From NCBI RefSeq assembly GCF_041296385.1, contig NC_091033.1:10992001-11056000 (forward strand): 64,000 nucleotides of DNA, in the 5' to 3' direction. Of this stretch, positions 39,301 through 51,295 are shown one piece after another. Position numbers and translations under genes: made by a program. Position 1 is the first letter of the stretch. Each line of letters starts with the position of its first letter. Source of the stretch: Aphelocoma coerulescens (Eukaryota; Chordata; Aves; Passeriformes; Corvidae). Below the pieces are notes generated by a model. That model saw nothing but the letters and a program-made list of their open reading frames with translations. It ran no database searches and was not told where the DNA came from.

Positions 39301-41794
39301 TATCCCTGGGGCTGGCAGCTGAAACGCTTGGGTTGGAGTTACTGGGTAGGAGAGTGGAGCTCATTTGGACCCTGCAGAGCCCCAGTTGTTGCAGTTTTGT
39401 TTTTAGCAGGCTCCCTCTGGCTCTGAGCTTGCTGCAGAGATGGGATGGACTCTTGATACGGCAAGCCCTGTGTTTGGAGATGTGACTTTTCTATCCAGTT
39501 AATTCCTTCTTTTCTCCCCCCACCACTTTGTTGTTCCTGTGTCTCATTGCGGAAGGAAGCTCTCCAGCAACTTTGGTAGCAGGTCTGTGCACCTGCTGTG
39601 AGTGTGCTGGGAGCTTTTGGTGAGGCTGGGCTCACACACCATCGGCCAGCTCAGGGGGAGGATGCTGCTCTACACTGTATATTTTATACCAGTGCTGCTT
39701 TTTGCCTGAAATGTGTGAGTGTTACCCCAGGCCAGGGGGGCAGAGGAGCAGGGCACTCATTGGAGCAGTGGGATCCCACTCTGCCCGTGCTGGGCTGCTC
39801 TGACATCCATGAGCCATCTGCAGAGAGCTACTTCCATGAAGGCCAGTTGGACATACTTCATCAGGATGGGGTGCTGTGAGAATGACAGTGTAGCTCTTGC
39901 TTAAAAACTTTATTAACCTCTCAAGTCAGACACACCTGTGCTGTGCCCCCACCCTGGACACGTGCCATCCTGTATGCCTCCCCTTCTTTCAGCAGTGGTC
40001 TTTATTTCAGTGGTGTGTGCTTGCTCACCCAGACCTCTTATCTCCACTAAATCAAGAGTTTTCTTAAGCCCTTGTGTTGCTGTAGCACTCCCCTTATCTC
40101 TGTTCCTTCCCAGGGCTGGGCAGTGGGAGCAGGGAAGCAGGAGGGGCTGAGCACACTGTAAATGCCTGTTTGCCCTGCAGTGATGCTGTGTGGCTTAACA
40201 GCAACAGACAAGGCTGAAAGCACCTGGAGGACAGTTGGGTTTTCCCAAATTGCTGGGCAGCTGGGGGTTCTGCAAGGTGATTTTATTTTTTAGGGTTTGA
40301 GGCAATGGGAGTTGTAGAGTGTTAATGCAGTCCAAAATTGCAGTTTCTCATGCGGATGGCAGGTCAGAGAAAAAGACTGAAAACTTGTCTTGCAGGTTGC
40401 TGTCAGGTTTATCTATGGTCTTGTCTTTGCTTTCTGCCCCCTTGTCCTTCTTCCCAACCACCAGAATCAGGATACTGTGAAATCCTGTGGGAATTTGCCA
40501 TCCACAGGGAAGGGCAGCAGCTCCATAGCTCACCCCACCTTTACCCCAGTTGGTAGCCAGAGGTGCAGGTTTGGGCCATGACACCAAACTGCATCTGCAG
40601 GTGCTGTTTTGGGGGAAACCTGTGCAATGCGAGCACACCTGGATGAGGTATGACTGCCTGCTGTGGTGCAAGCAGCTGTGTGGATGGATATACATATCCT
40701 TGGAATAATGTCTGGATAGTCATACAGCACTGTCAGCTTTACTGTTTGTAAAGCATCTGACCTTTCTTTTGCTAAGGCTTTCAACAAGTCAATTTACAGT
40801 CTTAGAAGGGACCACCCAGAGCCTGCTTTGTGGCCAGGGAGAAGGAAGGGAGGGAGCTCTTCAAAGAGCAGAGGAGACAAAATTACTCCTGTGGCCTGTA
40901 TATTGATTTCATGAACCGTGAGGCTCTGAGGCAGATGCCAGGCTGCTTTGCTGTGATCTAGGCAGAATGTGACCCCTGTCCCTCAGCAGCAGAGCAGTGG
41001 AGGTGATCACGTTTCCCCAGGCAGATCCGATTTCTGGAGGATGTGGGGGTGATGTACCCTGTGCCTGGGAACGGGGCTGGGAAGCGTTGCAGGGGAGGCT
41101 TTGGCTGTGCCTGGTAGACACACATGGAGTGCAAACACCCGCCTCAGCAGCTCTGGAGATGAGTGCCAAACTGGATTGCTTGTAGCTATGCTGTTTGCAT
41201 GAATGGCTTTGCCTCCCCTCCTTTGAAGATTATGATTCTTTTTTGAAAACAGGAGATCAAGAATCTGGTCTCAAGACGTGTTGAAAGACACTATTTACAA
41301 ATGTTTATCCTGGAAAATATTTATAAAGCTCCCCTTGGGAGCAGAGCCTTACAGTACAGTGCTCTCCTATGGACTGAAGTATGGCTGTCTGACAGCTAAT
41401 GAGCCAGACCTGCTCAGATTGGTGTTCTGCTGAGATCCCGCTTCTTCCCAATAGCCTTATTGCAGACCCCATGGTGTTTCATGTTGCTGTTACACACGGG
41501 GCTGTGTTCAATGCTAAACAGCACTCAAAGGGCTTTGCCTCTACAAAAACCACAAGTGTATAGCAAAGGGTAGAAGTTACTTGGCTGCTCTAAAGGTATT
41601 TTGGGACATTCACATCAGTAAAAGATCAATAAAAGTTTCTTGTTAATCCCCTAGTGGCATGATGTGCCACAATAATGCTGCTGCCATCTCCAAAGTACCT
41701 GCCTCATGTCCTCGGTTCTTGCTCCAAGGAGCAGCACAGATTCCAAATTTCAGCAGCAGTGTGGGGTAATGTGCACTGTCCCTGCCTGAATCAG

Positions 41795-41828
41795 AGCAAA
41801 TCCCTGATGGAGCAAATCCCTGATGGAG
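41795..41828 (+). repeat. 16-bp tandem duplication
   Basis: The unit AGCAAATCCCTGATGG occurs twice head to tail without a mismatch (41795-41810 and 41811-41826), plus two bases of a third copy. Perfect identity suggests a recent slippage or duplication event in intron 2. Confidence 0.8.
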
Positions 41829-42171
41829 ATGAACTCCCTGTGCCTGTGGTGCTGATGGTTGCACGGATCTCCAGTGAGGACATGCACTGGGTGTTCCAGG
41901 CGTGCTGAGTTTGTAATCCCCTGTTTATGCTGTATCCATAACTGGTACGTGAGTTCCGGTCCTTTTTCCTCTTGTGTTGAGGGATAATAAATCACCCCTG
42001 GTGATGTTACTTTCTGGGCAGCGAGTGCAGATAAGGCCTTGGATTCTGCAGTGGGGGGGGACTGATCCGTTATCATGTCCCTACACTACGAGGAAGGAGG
42101 AAACATGAGATGGCTGGGGTGTTTGTTGTCTTTGGTGCCTGGGTTGGAAAGGCTTTGGGGTTTATTTTCCC

Positions 42172-42933
42172 CACGTCCCAACGTCAGCAGTGAGCCTTGG
42201 TGCAGCTCAGCGTTCCTGCCCTGCGTGCCTCAGCGTCCCCGGGGCTGGGACAGGATGTGAGCGCGTTCGTGGCATGGTGGTCCCGGGTCAGGTTGCTGAA
42301 AGGGAGAGGGGTGACAGGTGTGTGGCCGGTGGCACAGCCGGGGCCGTGGCACGGCTCCTTGTGCTCTGCAAGTAAAAACCGCCCAGATTTGGAACTGGGT
42401 CAGAAGCATGACCTGAAACACACCGAGGGGCTCGGGGAGTTTTGGGCTGCGCCGCTTCCTCCCGATCCTGGCTTGCTGCCTCAGCCAGAAATTCGGTGTG
42501 AGAAATGTGAGCAGGTGGATTAGTGCTGCCGCTGGCTCGGTGCTGACTGAGCAGAAGCACTTGCAGTGACAGGGTTTGCAGTCGGCCTCTTTCTTCTTTG
42601 TGTGCCGAACCCTTTCTGACCAGGGTGGCTGGAGGTGTGCTGAAAGCATCAGTCCTCAGCAAAGTGAAGCTGTTGCAGTTGGGCTGGGCTTCTCTGTCGG
42701 CAGCAAGACCCGCTTTGGGCAGCGCTGGGGCAGGTCAGAGGAACATGGGGCTCTACAGAGAGCAGCATAAAGCTGCTGTGGATGTCTGAGCCGCGGGGGC
42801 TGCTGGGCTTGAGAGCAGAGTGACCGCACGTGTCCGCAGCGTGCGTCGTCTTAATGTGTTGTTTATTTGATGTGCTGTTTGTTCTGGCACAGCCCGGGCG
42901 CACGCTGGGGTGGATAATGCTGGAGAACAGCGT
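42172..42933. promoter_or_regulatory. Intronic CpG-rich block, possible internal CpG island
   Basis: By hand count about 40 CpG dinucleotides fall within roughly 760 bases, densest at 42172-42360 and 42780-42910, against sparse CpG in the flanking intron. GC content is visibly raised. There is no coding frame I recognise. Options are a weak internal promoter, an enhancer kept unmethylated, or a GC-biased-conversion patch. Sequence alone cannot decide. Confidence 0.4.
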
Positions 42934-45739
42934 GAGCTAACCCTGCTTCTCAAAGAGAAGCCTTGCATTTGTTAGAAACATCTTTTCTCCCAGCGCCTGG
43001 TATGTGGAAGCCAGGGATTCAGGAAGGGAGGGGAGTCTCTTTGCCTGTCCCCAAGGCAGGGGCAGTAGCACACCTCTGTGTGTGTGGAAGTGCCTTTGGT
43101 GTTCAGCAAGCCTGCACCAAACCTGGACAAAGGCTTCAGGCTTCAGTTGCCCCACAGCTACAGGGCAGAGTGCATGGGAGGAATGCGGCATCTGGAAATG
43201 CCTTGGCTCTGGATTCTGCCTTCTGTCTTCCCTTATATCTTCTGCTGGTCCTTTGAAGGGTGTCTGGTGCTTTGCACAGCCAGCAGTGACAGCCAGCACA
43301 CAGGATATGGCCGTGGTGGGGACAGTCAGCAGCCTGCCCCAGGGGGACTGTCCTGTGTCCCACCACATCGAGAGCCATCAGTTTCCTGTTTTTGGTTACA
43401 ATAACACAGCTCCTGTTTAAAAACAACCCGCATTAGCCCTCCCTCCGAAAGAATTTGAACCTGTCATGAAAGTTAGAGGAGAAACATTTTCCCAGACATC
43501 TCATAAAGTGGAGCATTGCTGGAGCTTGAAGCTGAGGGAGGGATCTCACTTGCCAGCCCAGGGGGTCGGGGACGTGTCAGCATCACCCAGAGCGTATCAG
43601 CTGAAGCGATGTGGGGTGGAGATGAAAACAATTCCCTGATATTTCAATGGCTGATTGAAACCATACTGAAAGTCTCTGCCTGCGGGAGTTGCTGCATTTC
43701 ATTAAATAAAAACAGCTTCTCTTCATCGTCCTGGAGTTGAGCTGACGGGGCAGACAAAAACCACGTTGTTGATATCACACTCATGATATGATCTTATCAG
43801 CCCCTGCCTGTAAATTGTGACCAAGTTTGACTCTTTCCTTGGATTGATTTGGGAAGCCTCCTCTTCCCCAGAAATGAGTTTTCCAGATGCTTACTTTAAA
43901 GGGGAAAAAAAAAAAAAATAGTTAGGGATTTTCTTTGGCCACCTTTCCAGCTTCCAGCTGTTAAGTGCTGGAAATGTGTTCTTCATTATGTCCAAGAGAG
44001 AAACGTTTCTTTCTTCCGATTGGGGAGGCAATAAATATTTCACAACATAATATGCTGTGGACAAGTGAGTTAGTGTGGTTTGTTCTCTGGGCAGCAGCCC
44101 CGGTGGCTGCCGTGGGGAGCCAGTGCCGGTGTGATGGACAGGGCAGGGATTCAGCTGTCCCCAGGCTGTGCACAGTCACTTTACTGGATTATAGTTTCCA
44201 CAACCAAGTGTCTGGTTCTGCCTTCAGAACCAAGCCTCACAGCAGAAATCAGCAGCAATCCTTAGCAGCCCCTCTGCATTAACGTTCCAGCGCTGCCACT
44301 TACAGCCAACACGTCGCCTCCTCCTCCTCCGATTCCTTTCTCCTCATCTGACCCCAAAGCAGTGGAGTTCTGGGTTGAGCCTGATGAGCCGGCAATGGGG
44401 CTATTTTGGATTAAGAGGAGGAGGGGTGAATTCCAATTTTGTGGATTACTCCATCCTCTGCCAGCATTGGCTTTGCTCCTAGCAAGGATGCTCCAGTTTG
44501 CTTCTAGTGCTCTTGGCCAGTATGGCCTGGGCACTTCCACAGATCAGAGAATTGCAGGATGTCACCCAGCACTTGTTCCAGCTAATGTTAGGCAATTAAG
44601 TTGCCAAAGTTTGGCATGTACTTTCCTCTTTGGTCAAAAGGTGCACAGGGATAGAACAGATAAATTTGGGCATCTGCAAAAGTTTGTGTCTGTAGTCACT
44701 GCATCCAGCTTGGTGGTGCCAATTCCAGGGACAGCTGTGACAGTGTCTAGATCTGAGGGGATTTTCTTGGAAAAGATGGAGAGAGGGGGCTGTTATTGAT
44801 GGTAACAGCAACTCACGACCTAAATGAGCTCACGGAAGTGGTGTTGTAATCAGGGTGCATCCATGAAGGAGCCCTGGCAGCAGAACAGCAGCAGCTGATG
44901 CTGTACGTGATAACTCGTAGTGTGAAAAGAAAAACTGTCAAAAATACAGTGGGCTGGTTAAAATTCGAAGGAGTATGAGCCCCAACAGGGAGATGACATG
45001 ACTGAAAGAGCAGAGTTGGACAATGGAACTGAAGTATTTCTCGGACAGAAATGAAGGAGCAGCCCAGCAGGGGGGAAGGTGGCTGATTCACAGAGTTGGG
45101 AATTCTCCCGGGTCTCTGCTGTGATCCCTGTTCTGCACCTGGCATGGGCAGCTCTCATGCAGCCCATGTGTCCTCTGGGAAAGTAAGGAGGCACACGTAT
45201 CCATGTGGGAGTGTTGGGCAAGTTACCAGCTGTTGGTGTAGTTGCATCTCTACAAAGGCTAACCTGGAGCACCTGTTGTGCTCCCTCCTGCCTGTATACC
45301 TCTAAAAATTATTCCATCTTTTTTTGCTTCTCACATTTTCTCTGGCAACAGCCCAAAACTAATGGGAAAGGCAGAATGGGACTTTTCAGATGTTCTAGAC
45401 CTTTATTCCCAATATGGGAAATGCTTTAAAATATCTTCTTTGACCACAAAAACTGCAGCATATTTTCCCTTTAAAATAATGTTTAATAAGATTTTTTTTT
45501 TTTAAGGCATTAAAATACCAATAGAAGCAGGAGGGCATAAGCCAAGCATTAAGAAAAAACCCCTGAGGATAAAATGAGTTTGTGAGCAATTTGGTCTTGA
45601 ACTCTGTGGGAATGGGACTAAATCTGTGAAGTCTTCCCGGATATCCTGGCATAATTTGGAGCCCTAAAAATAGCCCAAAACTTGAATAGCCTGGATGACC
45701 TCAAAGCTGCTTTTCAAGAGACTTTTAATGTAGTCAGAG

Positions 45740-46300
45740 TAGGTGAACACCCTGCAGCACATCCAGGTTTCAGGAACCCCTGATGGGTCAATTGGGGGAT
45801 GGCTAATTGGTTACTGGACCTCGTTAGCATCAGGCTTTGATGGATTGGGCTCCCGGGTTTGCTCCTGCAACGAGCAAACAGTGGTGGGGCACAGTGGCCT
45901 CTTTTGGAAATGTGAAGCGAGTCTAAAGGGGCCAATTAAGCGGGTCCCAGGGAGGGCTGTTTCACAGAAGACCACGGCCCTCCGTGCTGGCGGCTGTGCT
46001 GGCCCAGAGCCCACTGCAGTGATTTATTCCTGGGCTCCAGTGCTGACCCCCGGGGCCGGGAGGAGATGCAGGCGTATGCGGAAAGGTGCTTACGAGGGAG
46101 CTCTGCTTCGAAACAAAGCAGCCAATTTCCTTTCACCACGGACAAGCCTTATCTCGAGAGATTACCATGGTCTCCAGTGGAGCCTCTGGTGTCATAACCG
46201 TGCTCTTCCCGGGCAGATAGAGAGGCTTCTGCAAAAATCCCATAGCGGCAGCCTGGGGTCTGATGTGACTGTGACTCACGAGCCCTGGACTGTGTGGGAG
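45740..46300. promoter_or_regulatory. Candidate intronic enhancer with CpGs and factor sites
   Basis: The block is CpG-enriched relative to its surroundings and contains a homeodomain core TAATTG (45804-45809), an NKX-type CAATTAAG (45933-45940), GATA-type cores TTATCT (46149-46154) and AGATAG (46215-46220), and a perfect AP-1 site TGACTCA (46272-46278). The sequence is complex, free of simple repeats and poor in stops on both strands, which often accompanies conserved or GC-rich non-coding elements. No protein homology is apparent. Confidence 0.3.
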
Positions 46301-47045
46301 GTGCTGGGACCAGGCAGTTTGGGGCTTTTTGGTTAGTTTTTGTGTTTTTTGTGGTTTTGTTGGGTTTTTTTTTAACTGGTAGATGAGAAAAGCTGTAGGG
46401 CCTGTTGTCCTGAGCATTGTAGAGAGGCTCAACTCAGGTGTGTTTTGAGGCATCTCACTGGTGCCTGACTGCTGTTCTGGGTCTCTGCAGATGTGTGGAT
46501 CCTGCTGTGCTGTCAGCAGAAGGCTGCCCACCACCTGGGATCTGTCTTGCTGGTCTGACAGGCATGGGGATTTCTCCCAGTAGTCATGCATGGATGTTGT
46601 CCAAGGAAAAGGTCTTCTTTGGGACGAGTTCTCTTCAGCCAGATAGAGAAGGTTGTTTTCTCCAGCTCCTGGGAAACACTTCTCAGTGCACTCTTGCAAA
46701 TACAAGTGCAGGAATCTACTGCTTACAGGGTTGTCCATAAAGCTTGCAGTGTGGGTTGTAGATAAGTTGCTTAGTCTGTCATACCCAAGAATGGACCATA
46801 GTTTATGTTCCTGGCACAAACATAGCTGAGATGTGTTTGCCTTTTTCCCCCTCTTCCTGTGGTCCCAGTGGATGCTGCTTAGCTTGACATTACTGATGGG
46901 CTGCAAATAGGTTGGTCTGGGGGAATTTTGTAGTTACCCAGTCCTCATCAGCCAAGAAAGATTACTTCTCCTCACCTCTTCATGCAAAGCCCCATCCTAC
47001 CTCTCCAAGTGTGCTGGGTAGCCAGGGTGATAAAAATTTTGGGCT

Positions 47046-47046
<1 letters not shown>

Positions 47047-47080
<34 letters not shown>

Positions 47081-47081
47081 T
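47047..47081. repeat. Compound (GT)n(AT)n microsatellite
   Basis: Seven GT units (47047-47060) run directly into about ten AT units (47061-47080). Compound alternating purine-pyrimidine tracts of this kind are usually length-polymorphic and can adopt Z-form or cruciform structure. Confidence 0.9.
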
Positions 47082-50000
47082 TAGCTCATTCATATTGTTC
47101 TGTGATGCTCAATGTTCTTTTTGGAGCTGGGGCAGGAAGAGGCTGGAGATAAGACAACAATAAAAGGCTGGAGTAAACCCTGCAAGCAGAGATAATGTAC
47201 TTCAGAGAATATGGGTGAACTGGCAGACTGGAAAGTTCAAGGAAATTGCAACTTTTGGCCACTCAAGATGATGACTTTTCCCACCAACTGCTCTGCACAG
47301 CCTTGGCTTGTGATGTACCTGAGACAGCTTTTAGTTTAACTGGGAGCACCTGTTAGATACAAGTTCATTATGTTCAGAGTTGTATGACAGTGTATCTGTT
47401 ACTTCACTAATTTTTTTTTTTAAATATTAGTCCATTTAAAGGATTTTGTTCTTAATACCTGGCCTAAATCAAAAGGTTTCCCATGTACCCTCCTCAGCTT
47501 TTCCTCCCCTGCATTCTTGTTGTACGAATCCATCTTGTGATACCTGACACTTCTACAATGAGGAGAAATTAATCACTGCATCTTGTCTTGATTTTGCACC
47601 CTCCCACCCCAGCCTGTTGGGAAGTTGGCATTATATCATTAGGGATTTGCTAACCCTGTGGAGAGAGGTCTCTTTCCTGTCTGCATTGCAGGTTTCTCTC
47701 CCTAAATGCCTGGGTTTGGGAGGTGTTGAAGGCAGAGTGATGATGGGGAGATACCTTGAGCTACAGGCACTGGTTGCAGGGTCATGCTGGCTCCAGGGGA
47801 TTTAAGACAGGATTTTTGTTTGAACATGTCTTGAAGGATAGTTTTGAAAATTGCTGAGTATTACATCTCTCAGGACCTCGGTTCTCAGGCTGAACCCGAA
47901 CTGAGAACCAGGCAGACTCCTTTCTGACTCTGCCAATTTCTTTGCTTGGCTTGAAATGCCTTTGGGGTGTAATTCTGTATTTGTTGGCTCTCCATCTTAA
48001 TTGGGGTATAATTTACCCACAGACAGTGTTTGCTGAGCTTAGACATCAGCAGTGCAGTGTAGGTGCCGCATAATCTGCCACACGGATTTACCTCAGCCCT
48101 CCCAAATCTTCAGCAGCCCACGCTGCTTCTGTACAGAAATGGTGCAAAAATCGATGTCCGGGCTGTGCCGCTTTTTATTTGCAGAGCAGAAGAAATGAAG
48201 CTGTATGACAGGTCAGAACAGATTTTTTAGTGAGGAGCTGTTTGGAGGAAGTTGAAGAATTTTGGCCCAGCGCAGGCTGAAATTCCTGCTTGGTTGTGTG
48301 GGAGCTTCAGCTCTGGGGGAGGCAGCTCTGCTTGCAAATCCACTGAGGCTTCGCCTGGGCTTTTATTTATAAGGGCACGAATGGTTTGTACCTTGCAGGC
48401 TGTGTTCTGGTGGCTTGCAAGAATGGGAATTGGAGGAGGTGTGGGGAAGAGCCCCTCTGCCTCCTTCCAGGCAGGCTCAGGGAGAAGGAGAGGACCTGAG
48501 CACACCAGAGGCTCCGAGCTCGTGTCCGGATGTGGGCCTGTGCTTTGTCACAGCTGTGCCCATACATCTGGGTCTGGAATGTGCTGTGGTTTAGCGGCTT
48601 GGTTTCATCACATTCGCTGCCAAAGTCATGGATTCCTCCTATATGTTTTAAAAGCAAACAATCTGTGACTGTGGACACTGTTCCCTGTGGGTCGGCACGC
48701 AGGCAGCTGGGGGAACACTCAAACCAAATGAACCCAGAGCTGTTAAATTATTCTCCGAGAAAATGAGAAAGATGAGCAGCAGCTCTTGGTGAAATCCTCT
48801 CCCAGTGGTGATGTCATTGGCAGGTAGAGGAGTGAACATTGACTTTTAATGGAATTCTTTTTCTTGTGCTCAAGGTCGTAGTTTCCACCCTGTTAGACTG
48901 CACATTGATAAACAGGAGGTACCAGGCAGGGCTGTCATTGCTAAAAGTATTACAGCTCTTTGACTTCGAGCCCATTCTCTCTCTGTCCCAGCAGCAGATG
49001 CCCAGGGAGCCCTTACAGACAATATCTACAGCTGCTGGGACAGTTTAGCAGTAGGAAGGGCCTGAACTGGGCTCTCCTCCCAGCTGTGCTTGCTGTGCAG
49101 TGATGGCCAGTCACTGGGGGAGAGAAGAGGGACAGGTTTTTCTCTAAAGCTGGACCTTCTCCCCATGAAATAATGGATAGATCAGGTTTTTTTGCCATGT
49201 GGGGAGAGGCTGTGGCAGTGCCATCTTCTCCTTCATGTCTGCTGTCTGTTGTTCCAGTCTTCTTCACAGAGCACCTAGTTGATGTCCTTGAAATACAGGT
49301 GGGAGATTGTTCCCTGAGCAAAGGCAGCATTGGGATCAGCTGCTCTTGAGGAATGTTGTCCATGTGAACAGGGGCATTGGAGGATGACCAGATGGACTTA
49401 AAAGGTTTGTTTCCAGATCAGTGCCATGCTGGATCTTAGTGTGAGGCACTGAGCCCTTCATCCTGGGCACAGGGACTGGTCATCTCCTTCCAGGACTGAG
49501 ATGTGCTCCTTGTCTAGAATTTGCCATGGTAGAATGGGGCACTCCAAGGAGGTTTTTTAATTTCCTTTCAAAGTCTCTCTGGCATTAAAAACTCCGTCGG
49601 TTCTTTCCCATTAGTTACAAAAAAACCTTCTCTCCCTGTGTGCGGAGTGACAGCTCCCTGAAGAGACTCTGCTTCTCACAGTCTCAAATAACTGCAGTCA
49701 GATGACATCCCTCAAGTCAGGCTTTTTCTTAGCAGTTTCAGAGTTAGGCTGCAAGCACACCAGTTGGTATTAGCAAGCTGGAATTCCCTGCATTTTCTAT
49801 TTATAGGAAAGCACTTTTTTTCTGTATGTTCTGGGATTCAAGAGTTTCTGCTGAGGTGTAGTTTTCATTTTGCTAAAATTAGTTTTAAACTCCTCTTAGT
49901 TTAAAGGAGGAGAATTAAGGCAGTGGACCCAAGGCCCTTTGAAAATCAGTCTTGAGAACCATGTGGGTTTTCTTCTCTCTCATGAAGTAGGTGGCTGGAT

Positions 50001-51280
50001 TTATTGATGCACATATTTTCCCAGAACACACCATTCCTAAAAAAAAAACCCCAAACATTCCTGGAAGCTTCCTAGAAGCATTTAACCATCAAAGACAATT
50101 GACACCTCAAGGTAAATAGTCTGAGAATCTGAAATCCTGAATGTAGTTATAGTGTCTTATCTCTGCAGCACCAGGAAGTTTTAAGGGCCTCTTTACAGCC
50201 ATCTCTGTGCTGGGTTTCTGATGGTGTTTGCAGGAGGATTAAAGCAACTAGGGAGTCCTTGTGGTGGGGGCACCTGATCCTCTCCACACTCTCTGGCCTC
50301 AGTCAGCTCCTGGGCTGGCCTGGCCTTGGAGACCAGTGCTTGTACCCCTTTATGGGGTGCCCAAGGACAGGGGAGGCCTCTTAGCCATTCCCTGAGGGTC
50401 TGCTAGATCAAGTTTGGGCTAAAAGACAAATATTTAAGTTTTGTCTTTTATGGGTTACTTAACACTTTGCCCAGCAACCTAGAAAGTTGCAAAGGCCATC
50501 TCAGTCAAGTGCAGGGAATCTCTTACTGCACAGCTGGTGTGGGCAAAGTCCTTCTCTGTAAGTGACTGAAGCCTCATCCCAAGGAATTCCAGTCATCCCC
50601 CTCTGTCCTGACCAGTTTTGCTCTGCTGTGGTGCCTCTGGTTACCCAGGTCTGGCTGCAGTGACCTTTGGGTGGCTGTTGGGCGCACACAAAGGGCTGGT
50701 CTGAATTCGGAGGGGATCCCACTTGCTGGGTTTAAGCACAGGCTTGTGTTTGACCATGTACAGGTTGGTGTGTCAGCATCCCTGAATGCTGCACCTGTAG
50801 CTGTGTGGCATTTGCTGTTTGCAGCTCCAGCTAGGCAGGGATTTAACAGGATGTTCCTCCGTGCCTCTCCTTAGTGCCAGCTGGCTGAACCTGCTGTGAA
50901 TCAGGCTCTTGCTGCTGCCCTGTTGGAGGTCATTTCTAAAACTTGGCTATCCAAATCTTCAGTTCAGCACTGTGCAGGCCACAATTGATGGCACTGCTCT
51001 GCCCTGCCATGTGCCAAGTGCTGCAGATTTAGCCCCCCAAGGATTTTTGGCAGGAGGTGTGTGTGGCACTGGCAGGGGAAGGACAACTTGCGCAGGAGGA
51101 TGCTGTGAAGATAAAGCAGTGCTGTCTGTGAAATCGGTGGATGAACCAAATCCTTCTCAGAAGTGGTGTTTAAAGAAAAAGTCCTTTGTGGAAAATGCTC
51201 CATCAGCTGTTCACCTAAGCCAAGCTGCTTAGGAAGGGAATAGGCACTGTTTAGAAAATAACATCATAAAGCATTGGGTT

Positions 51281-51295
51281 GCTGCTGCTGCTGCT
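51281..51295 (+). repeat. (GCT)5 trinucleotide run
   Basis: Five perfect GCT units lie in intron 2. It is short and of no evident function. Confidence 0.7.

Noticed and set aside
40795..40830. Possible CR1 remnant (AGAAGGGACC...CCCAGAG)
   Set aside because: Only about ten bases resemble CR1 and the flanks do not continue the match.
45743..46336. 197-codon + strand open frame in intron 2
   Set aside because: No recognisable domain, and it overlaps an equally long frame on the other strand. Low stop density follows from composition.
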